A stretch of 15,473 nucleotides of DNA from Verrucomicrobiota bacterium (GTDB lineage: Bacteria; Verrucomicrobiota; Verrucomicrobiia; Opitutales; Seribacteraceae): the NCBI GenBank assembly GCA_014382645.1, contig JACNJI010000470.1:1-15473 (forward strand), written 5' to 3'. Numbering within the stretch: the stretch's first letter is position 1; each line of letters begins with the position of its first letter. A model generated the notes under the pieces. It made no database searches, was not told the origin of the DNA, and saw nothing but the letters and a program-made list of their open reading frames with translations. Shown piece by piece: positions 6,805-12,903 of the stretch. The position numbers and the translations under genes were made by a program.

Positions 6805-9093
6805 TTATTTGGAGGTCATTACCCAAACGCCATCCCAATCACCTTTAGGGGGAGTTTTCTTCATATGAGCGCAACGGTCAATGTAGAGTTGAGCAGCCTT
6901 GTCTTCAGGGTTGATCTTAAGCACATTCTTGAAAAGCTTGGCGCTCTGGTCCCATTTGCCATCGTTCCAGCAACGATGACCATCGTTAAAGGTGCCGAGG
7001 GCATCAACTAGATTTGGGTAGGATTCTTCGTCGTGGTAGTCGAGCACTTCGTACACACCGACCGGCTGGGTCTTGCCCTTGACTATTACATAGTCCACCT
7101 GCCGAGTCCGATAAGTGGCTTTGACCGCCCTGAGGGTGAACTCACTTATTAGGATATGGGCACCGTATTGCTTGCATGCACTTTCGATACGAGCCGCCAA
7201 GTTCACTCCGTCACCAATCACAGTGTAGTCCATGCGCTTTGGGGAACCAATGTTTCCGGAAACGATGGAGTCGGTGTTGATACCCATACCGTGATCAATC
7301 GGCAACTTGCCTTCGGCGGCTCGCTGGTCGTTGTAGACCTTCAAGTCGGTCATCATGCGGATGGCGGCCCGCACGGCCCGGTCGGGGTCGTCGTCGTGAG
7401 CAACGGGGGTGCCGAAGATACACATCATCGCGTCGCCAATAAACTTATCGAGCATGCCACCTTCATCGGTGATGCAGTCGACCATGATGGTGAAGTACTC
7501 ATTGAGGAGCTTAACCGTACCTTGAGCTCCGAGTTCTTCGGTAATGGTGGTAAAACTGCGTATATCCGAGAAGAGAACCGAGCCAACGCTCTGCTTTCCG
7601 CCGAGAAAATCGTCGCTGTGGCCTCCGTCCATTAACTGATCAGCCAATTCGGGATCCATGTAGCGTGACATGGTAGACTTCATTCGTTTCTCAGAACTAA
7701 TGTCTTCGATCATGGCCATCGCCCCGAGCACTTCCTTCTTTTCTCCTAGCAGGGGCATTATGGAGACATTTACAGACAGTTTCTCACCCTCAATCTGCAG
7801 TTCGGCATCAAGAAATTCATCCTTTTCAGTTACATCTTTAAGTTTTTCGGCGAGCCAAGTATTTGAGTTGGTGAAGAAATCGTCTGCACTTTTGCCTATC
7901 ACTTCGGAGATGATGGGAACTTTAAAGATGCGCATCCCCGAAAGGTTACAAGTCTTGATTACACCTTCATCGTCTAGGGTAATGACCGCATCCTGCATAC
8001 TCGAAAGAATACTCTCCGAATAATTTTGCTGGGTCTGCACATCGGCGAACAGTTTAGCGTTCTCAATCCCCATAGAAATTTGAGACGTGAAAGCGGCTAA
8101 CCGTTTTTCGTCTTCTGAATTGAAGGAACCGCCCCGCTTATTCAGTACTTGGCTAACGCCTATGGTTTTACCTTCTTTATTAAAAACTGGCATACACAGC
8201 ATGGAACGCGTAAAGAACCCCGTCTGCTTATCGAAACCAGGATTGAAACGTAGATCTGCATAAGCATGTGGAATGTTCACGGGTTTTGCAGAATTGAGAA
8301 CGGTGCCTGCAATACCCATATGATTCGGAAATCGAATCTCCGATTTTTCATCCAATCCTTCGCCAACCTCGGTATAGAGCTCGTTTGTTTTTTCATCATT
8401 GATAAAAAGTGTAGCCCTTTCGCAATCAAGCATCTTGGAAATGGTGCTTATTATCTTTTGCAATAGGGGAGTGAGCTCCAACTCAGAAGATACTTGTGAG
8501 ACAATGTCGAGAAATTCCAACTCTTGCTTCCGAGCTGCTTCAATTTGCTCAACTATTATGTTTCCCTGAATTGCTATGGCAGCTTGCTCCGTCATAGCCT
8601 CGAGAAGATCGAGGTCGTCCTGAGAGAATTGACCGTCAATTTTGTTGAGAATTTGCGACACGCCAATTTTATCACCACGGACCGTTCGAAGCGGAGCGCA
8701 GAGAATACTTTTCGTTCTAAACCCCGTCCTGACGTCGACGGCTTTGTTGAACCGCTCGTCCTTGTAAGCATCGTGGATGATCACGCCCTGATCATGAGAA
8801 AAGGCCCAACCGGCAACTCCCTTTGTATTAAGAATACGAATTTCTCGACGGAAGTTCCCTTGAGCCACCCGAGAATACAGCTCGCCCGTGGCATCGTCAT
8901 TAAGGAAAATGGTACCTCTCTCGGCTCCAATGGAGGGGGTCGTAATGTTCACCAATGTCTCAAGTGCTTCGTCCAGCGAATTTGTTTTAGCAAGATCATT
9001 AGTAACTTGGAGCAGCATTTTTGCAAATCGCTCCGTTCGTTTTACGCGTGCGGCGCGATCTGCGTCTTTGACCGCTTTACTTTTAGTTTCCAT
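6805..9093 (-). CDS. Class III (type IIIb) adenylate cyclase, GAF-GAF-PAS-CHD-TPR
   Basis: This encodes 762 aa and is predicted to make cAMP from ATP. Domain order: GAF-A (about 36-177), GAF-B (about 203-346), PAS (about 357-466), cyclase domain (about 500-685), and a short TPR-like helical tail (about 697-740) ending in 'WDGVWVMTSK'. All catalytic residues are present: metal-binding D510 ('FSDIRSFT') and D554 ('KFIGDAMM'), substrate Lys550 and Thr624 ('DYTVIGD'), and transition-state N631 and R635 ('VNLAARIE'). Lys plus Thr defines the IIIb adenylate type, several members of which respond to bicarbonate. GAF-B carries a complete NKxnFx3DE motif (N318, K319, F324, D328, E329), a mark of cyclic-nucleotide-binding GAF domains; in GAF-A the last Glu is replaced (N150, K151, F156, D160, L161). 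No membrane segment is seen. The start codon overlaps the coiled-coil gene end by 11 bp, with 'aaaagag' upstream as ribosome site. Confidence 0.93.
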   Translation of the reverse strand: METKSKAVKDADRAARVKRTERFAKMLLQVTNDLAKTNSLDEALETLVNITTPSIGAERGTIFLNDDATGELYSRVAQGNFRREIRILNTKGVAGWAFSHDQGVIIHDAYKDERFNKAVDVRTGFRTKSILCAPLRTVRGDKIGVSQILNKIDGQFSQDDLDLLEAMTEQAAIAIQGNIIVEQIEAARKQELEFLDIVSQVSSELELTPLLQKIISTISKMLDCERATLFINDEKTNELYTEVGEGLDEKSEIRFPNHMGIAGTVLNSAKPVNIPHAYADLRFNPGFDKQTGFFTRSMLCMPVFNKEGKTIGVSQVLNKRGGSFNSEDEKRLAAFTSQISMGIENAKLFADVQTQQNYSESILSSMQDAVITLDDEGVIKTCNLSGMRIFKVPIISEVIGKSADDFFTNSNTWLAEKLKDVTEKDEFLDAELQIEGEKLSVNVSIMPLLGEKKEVLGAMAMIEDISSEKRMKSTMSRYMDPELADQLMDGGHSDDFLGGKQSVGSVLFSDIRSFTTITEELGAQGTVKLLNEYFTIMVDCITDEGGMLDKFIGDAMMCIFGTPVAHDDDPDRAVRAAIRMMTDLKVYNDQRAAEGKLPIDHGMGINTDSIVSGNIGSPKRMDYTVIGDGVNLAARIESACKQYGAHILISEFTLRAVKATYRTRQVDYVIVKGKTQPVGVYEVLDYHDEESYPNLVDALGTFNDGHRCWNDGKWDQSAKLFKNVLKINPEDKAAQLYIDRCAHMKKTPPKGDWDGVWVMTSK

Positions 9094-11242
9094 GACTCTT
9101 TTCTAGTTCATCTCTTAGCTCGACAATGGTTTCTTGCAGTTGCTTGAATTCCATTGTCTTAAGTTGATTTTCCTGCTGAATTTTTTCATCGTGTAAATTG
9201 CCTTTGAGTTCAAGCTCATCTCGAAGCGCATTAACGATGCGTTTAAAGTGAGTAACCTCTCCGTGCTCGGAGGCAACAGCTTTTTGCACCGCCTCCTCCC
9301 GGATAACTTCTGCCCGCTCAAGTTCAAGCCGCAAAGACGCGACGTTCTCTCGAAGGCTTCTCAACTCCGAGGAAGTCTCCGCGATAGCCCTCTGGACAGA
9401 TTCTTCACGACCTGATTGTATACGGTCAATTTGATCCCGCAAGGCTCTGGCGGTACTCTTGAGTTGCGTCAGTTCTTTACCTGCCGATGCAGAAGCCTTC
9501 TGAACGGCATCTTCGCGTTCAATGTCTTTACGTTCCAATTCTTCGCGCAATTGAGCTATGTTCACTTTGAGAACACGAGTTTCATTCCCCCCCCGTACAT
9601 GAGCTTGCTGAACAGCTGAATCTTTCTCTTGTCCTGCCTGCTCCAACCGGTCTCGTGTAATGGCAAGACTTTCCCGCAATTGGCGAATTTCAGTAACTGC
9701 CGCAGCTTCGACTTGCTGAACGCGGGCGGCTTCTCGTACACTTGCCCCATCCAGCTCCTCCCTTAGAGAGGTGGCGGTGTCCCTCAGCGACCTGATCTCT
9801 CTTTCCGATGTAGCAACTGCAGATTGTACTCGTTCCTCCTGCCTCGCCTGTGCCTTTTCCAGCTGATCCCTAATGGCCTGAAGTGATTTTTTGAAATGTT
9901 GAACTTCTCCGTGGGCAGTGGCCATCGCTTTTTGCACACTGTCCATTTCGTGAGCCTGAGCATTGTCGAGTTCTTCTCGCAAAGCGGTACAAGTGGATTT
10001 GAGGGAGCGTATCTCGTTTTCCGCAACGACCACCGCTTTCTGGACTCGACCTTCTTTATTTGCTTTTGATTTCTCCAGTTGGTCTCGCAATGCAGAAAGA
10101 GAGGCTTTGAGTTGGCGCATCTCGTTATTGTGAGAGGATACTGCCCGCTGAACGGTCTGTGCCTCATTGATGGCGGCTTGCTCAAGTTCGACTCGAAGAC
10201 TAGTTGCTGTTTCTCTTAACGAACGTATTTCGGCCTCGGCGGTGGCAACCGCTCTTTGTATTTTATCCCCCTCTCTGGCTTTAGCTCGTTCTAGATGTTC
10301 GCGAGCAATCAATAAAGCGCTTTTTAATTGTCGAATCTCGTCCCCCGAAGCAGAAATGGCTTTTTGAATACTGTCCGCCTCCCTTGACGCCGCATAGTCA
10401 AGTTCCTGCCTCAAGTTAGTGGCGGTTTCCTTTAATGAACTGATTTCTGTGTTCGCGGTCGCCACTGCCCGCTGAATCCGGTCATCACCATCCGCCTTAG
10501 AGCGTTCGAGCCTATCTCTAACCACGACAAGGGCACTTTTTAGTTGTCGAATTTCTCCCTCTGCCGCGGAAGAAGCTTTACGAGTAGCCTCATCTTCTCG
10601 AACACGCGATTGCTCAAGTTCCTCTCGCAAAGAGATGAGACTTTCCTTCAGCGAGCGGATTTCGACACCAGCCGTCGCCGTCGTTTTTTGGACTCTTTCA
10701 TCTTGCTCTATTTTGGCACGTCCCAATTGTTCACGCAAGGCTTGGGATGTCTCTCGAAGTTGCCGAATTTCATTTTGCGTAGATGAAGCCGCCTTTTGCA
10801 AGGATTCATCTTTGTCTGCACTCGCCCTATCTAACTCTTCCCGAAGTTTTTGCAGGTTGGTCTTTAATTGGCGATTTTCGCCTGCCGACGAAGCCGTCGC
10901 CTTTTGAAGATTTTCTTGTTCTTTGGATTTTGTTCGTTCGAACTGCTCTCGTAATGTAGTGACAGTCTCACGGAGTTGGCGACTTTCTTCACGATCAGTT
11001 GCTGCGATTTTCTGTCGTTCTCCGTCCAATTCTATGCGACTTTGCTCCAACAGGTCTCGCAGTTCAAGAGCGGTAATCTTGAGTTGGTCGATTTCACGCC
11101 GAGAATCCATATTTGCTTGCTGCAAACATTCTTCCCGAAAAGCCTCAGCCTTTTCCAATTCATCCCGAAAAGCCAGAATCGTTTGCTTGAGAAAACGATT
11201 CTCCTTTGCCGACAGATGTTCGGTAGATTCTATCTCCGGCAT
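9083..11242 (-). CDS. Giant coiled-coil protein of exact 36-residue repeats
   Basis: This encodes 719 aa from the ATG at 11242. The frame is open back to a TTG at 11293 (736 aa), directly after an in-frame stop; neither start has a good Shine-Dalgarno. After a 13-residue lead the protein is 19 full 36-residue repeats plus a 22-residue partial one, with no insertion or deletion between them. Each repeat begins with Glu, and Arg is at position 13 in all 20. Gln is at position 28 in 18 of the 19 full repeats. The core follows the pattern I2, L5, L/T9, L12, L16, A19, V27, A30. The repeat region has no proline and only one aromatic tyrosine. There is no signal peptide or membrane segment, so it is a predicted cytoplasmic rod, about 105 nm if one continuous helix. 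It is the first gene of the operon and overlaps the cyclase start. It may be a scaffold or filament; no known family is recognised. Confidence 0.88.
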   Translation of the reverse strand: MPEIESTEHLSAKENRFLKQTILAFRDELEKAEAFREECLQQANMDSRREIDQLKITALELRDLLEQSRIELDGERQKIAATDREESRQLRETVTTLREQFERTKSKEQENLQKATASSAGENRQLKTNLQKLREELDRASADKDESLQKAASSTQNEIRQLRETSQALREQLGRAKIEQDERVQKTTATAGVEIRSLKESLISLREELEQSRVREDEATRKASSAAEGEIRQLKSALVVVRDRLERSKADGDDRIQRAVATANTEISSLKETATNLRQELDYAASREADSIQKAISASGDEIRQLKSALLIAREHLERAKAREGDKIQRAVATAEAEIRSLRETATSLRVELEQAAINEAQTVQRAVSSHNNEMRQLKASLSALRDQLEKSKANKEGRVQKAVVVAENEIRSLKSTCTALREELDNAQAHEMDSVQKAMATAHGEVQHFKKSLQAIRDQLEKAQARQEERVQSAVATSEREIRSLRDTATSLREELDGASVREAARVQQVEAAAVTEIRQLRESLAITRDRLEQAGQEKDSAVQQAHVRGGNETRVLKVNIAQLREELERKDIEREDAVQKASASAGKELTQLKSTARALRDQIDRIQSGREESVQRAIAETSSELRSLRENVASLRLELERAEVIREEAVQKAVASEHGEVTHFKRIVNALRDELELKGNLHDEKIQQENQLKTMEFKQLQETIVELRDELEKSHGN
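9086..11203 (-). repeat. 108-bp coding repeat, 19.6 units
   Basis: This is the DNA behind the 36-residue protein repeats, in strict 108-bp phase over 2.1 kb. The DNA copies are well diverged, so the period is clear in the protein and weak in the bases. From about unit 5 the units alternate between two subtypes, 'EIRQLK.SL' and 'EIRSL+.TAT', giving a 216-bp super-period. Confidence 0.9.
9587..9594 (-). repeat. G8 homopolymer on the coding strand of the coiled-coil gene
   Basis: Eight consecutive G (coding strand) encode R-G-G at the end of repeat 15, where the consensus would have 'ATA'-type residues. This is a possible slippage site. Confidence 0.7.
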
Positions 11243-11282
11243 CAGCAATTGGGTTTGCCTTGATACAAGCACATGGGGAAAG

Positions 11283-11310
11283 TGATTAGACAACTAGAAC
11301 TTACCGTCAA
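11283..11310 (-). promoter_or_regulatory. Candidate promoter of the coil/cyclase/TPR operon
   Basis: On the minus strand TTGACG (11305-11310) is followed after 16 bp by TAATCA (11283-11288). The -35 is good and the -10 weak. If used, transcription starts inside the first codons of the longer TTG frame, which favours the ATG at 11242 as the real start of the coiled-coil protein. Confidence 0.35.
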
Positions 11311-11327
11311 GTTTGTAAAGATTAATA

Positions 11328-11357
11328 TTGACTCATGCATTTAGGGTTGCCTACACA
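11328..11357 (+). promoter_or_regulatory. Candidate promoter of the 453-aa lipoprotein gene
   Basis: TTGACT (11328-11333) and TACACA (11352-11357) are separated by 18 bp, in the 119-bp region shared with the divergent operon. The -35 matches well and the -10 poorly. Close spacing to the opposing candidate promoter could allow joint control. Confidence 0.3.
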
Positions 11358-11412
11358 CGATTTCTTTCAGTAATTCAATCCATGTGCTCCTCTCCCCTAG
11401 AGTCACGCTCCA

Positions 11413-12774
11413 ATGAAAGCTCGCGATAACACTCCCTTTGCCTGTACCTTCTTAGCACTGGTTTTTTTCCTTGTTTCCTGTGGAGATGATCATGCTGGCG
11501 ACAATCACTCCAGTTCAGGTCACGATAGTGACTCACATGAACCCAAGTCTCAAGAAAATCTGCTCGCCATGCTTGAAGATACCGATTCCCCTCATGGCGA
11601 GACTAGTGTTCATGCGCCCATTTCCGACAAACATGAAACCACAGAATCCGTCGGTCATACGTCATCGAGTTCTCCAGACGACCTGGAAGCTCTTTTAGGC
11701 GGTGCCCCTCCAGTGGCAGGTGAGCCTGCTCATGGAGCAGAGAGCAACAATCTCGGACAACTGATAAAGCCGACAAGCGCAGCCACACATACGGAGGCCA
11801 CGAAAGGTTTATATCCTTCCCTTGATCAGGATCTTGAAGATTTGCTTTCAAAGCTCAACAACAGTAAATTGGCTTTTGAAGAACAAATTGGCACACTGGA
11901 TAAAATGGTCGAGCAACGGGATGACAGGATCAACAGCCTCAAGCTCATTAATCAGCAATTACGCGACGAATTAAACCGTCTTAGGAAAACTAGTCCCGGA
12001 GAATCGGGAAACCTGCCTATAAATGGTGAAATTCAAGTCTTAAGTGATGATCTACTCAAATTAAAGAATACCTTTACGCTTAAAGTAAAAGAACTTGATG
12101 AACTTCGTGAATATAACAAAGAACTACTCAACAGGCTCGACAATTCAGAACCAGCGGTAAAAAGAAACATTGCTTCCTCACCGCCTGCCAATGTCAACCC
12201 TACCGGAGAGCCAACAAATGTTGCAACTCCTGACGATAGCCTCGACAAATTGCTGCCCGACCTGCCAGTAGTTGCTCCCCGCTATAGTTCAGGGAAGGCG
12301 TTGCCCATGTCACTACCAACAGGATCTCTCGATTTCGATGCCGTAGTTACGGCCGCAAACGGCAAGATCAAAGAAGCCTTTTATACTGAATTTTTCATAG
12401 CGAAATCCGATTTGCGCGAAATTCTTGAGAACGCCGGCATCAATCTAGGTAATCCCAAATACAAGAATATTTCATCTCATGCAGAGCTTTGGGCTCAAAG
12501 TCGCAAATATCCTTTTCGTTACCCTGACCTTCAAAAGAAAATACGAAAGGCTCTGCTTGACTCCATCGATGACGAGAAAGATCCAGGTCGCCGTATCCGC
12601 ACGGATATTGACGGAAACTCGGGTGCAATCCGCACTCTTACAGCTGGCGGTTACTATATTATAGGCACAGCCTCGCTTGGGCAGGTGGGGGTAACTTGGT
12701 CGGTACCCGTTAAGGTGAAATCTGGACGCAATAAGGTTTCTCTTACGATTGCAAATGCATCGTGGAGTCTCTAA
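11413..12774 (+). CDS. Lipoprotein with His/Asp-rich region, coiled coil and C-terminal beta domain
   Basis: This encodes 453 aa. The signal peptide has lipobox LVSC with Cys23 lipidated, so the protein should be anchored in a membrane facing the periplasm or outside. Residues 24-135 are low-complexity, rich in Ser, Asp, Glu and His; ten His lie in 27-126, four of them every five residues (27, 32, 37, 42), which could bind metal. Two helical coiled-coil segments follow (about 136-193 and 205-243), then a Pro-rich linker. The C-terminal part (about 310-453) starts helical and ends with 'DIDGNSGAIRTLTAGGYYI' and a strand-rich run, resembling carboxypeptidase-regulatory/transthyretin-like beta sandwiches. 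I do not recognise the whole protein. It is divergent from the coiled-coil operon and precedes the DUF1538 gene by 129 bp. A link to either is only positional. Confidence 0.82.
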   Translation: MKARDNTPFACTFLALVFFLVSCGDDHAGDNHSSSGHDSDSHEPKSQENLLAMLEDTDSPHGETSVHAPISDKHETTESVGHTSSSSPDDLEALLGGAPPVAGEPAHGAESNNLGQLIKPTSAATHTEATKGLYPSLDQDLEDLLSKLNNSKLAFEEQIGTLDKMVEQRDDRINSLKLINQQLRDELNRLRKTSPGESGNLPINGEIQVLSDDLLKLKNTFTLKVKELDELREYNKELLNRLDNSEPAVKRNIASSPPANVNPTGEPTNVATPDDSLDKLLPDLPVVAPRYSSGKALPMSLPTGSLDFDAVVTAANGKIKEAFYTEFFIAKSDLREILENAGINLGNPKYKNISSHAELWAQSRKYPFRYPDLQKKIRKALLDSIDDEKDPGRRIRTDIDGNSGAIRTLTAGGYYIIGTASLGQVGVTWSVPVKVKSGRNKVSLTIANASWSL

Positions 12775-12827
12775 TCATCGTGTTGTAGCTGGATCTTGCC
12801 TTATGAAATTAGATGTTGCACACTCTG

Positions 12828-12855
12828 TCGAAACCTCCTCTAACTTCGGTATATT
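12828..12855 (+). promoter_or_regulatory. Weak candidate promoter for the DUF1538/PII pair
   Basis: TATATT (12850-12855) matches 5 of 6 bases of the -10 consensus. Only a poor -35, TCGAAA (12828-12833), lies at 16 bp. The gap after the lipoprotein gene has no clear terminator, so read-through from that gene is equally possible. Confidence 0.25.
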
Positions 12856-12903
12856 CTTCTCACTAGCCTCATTTTGCGGCACAACCCTTCTCCTTACTTT
12901 GCC

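Noticed and set aside
7156..7635. 159-aa ORF on the plus strand
   Set aside because: It lies fully antisense to the catalytic domain of the cyclase, whose motifs are intact; it has no recognisable domain or ribosome site.
8524..9147. 207-aa ORF on the plus strand
   Set aside because: Antisense shadow of GAF-A and the N-terminus of the cyclase; composition does not look like a real protein.
9086..11203. 108-bp periodic DNA as CRISPR or satellite array
   Set aside because: The units are well diverged at the DNA level, contiguous with no spacers, and conserved as protein within one long frame; it is a coding repeat.
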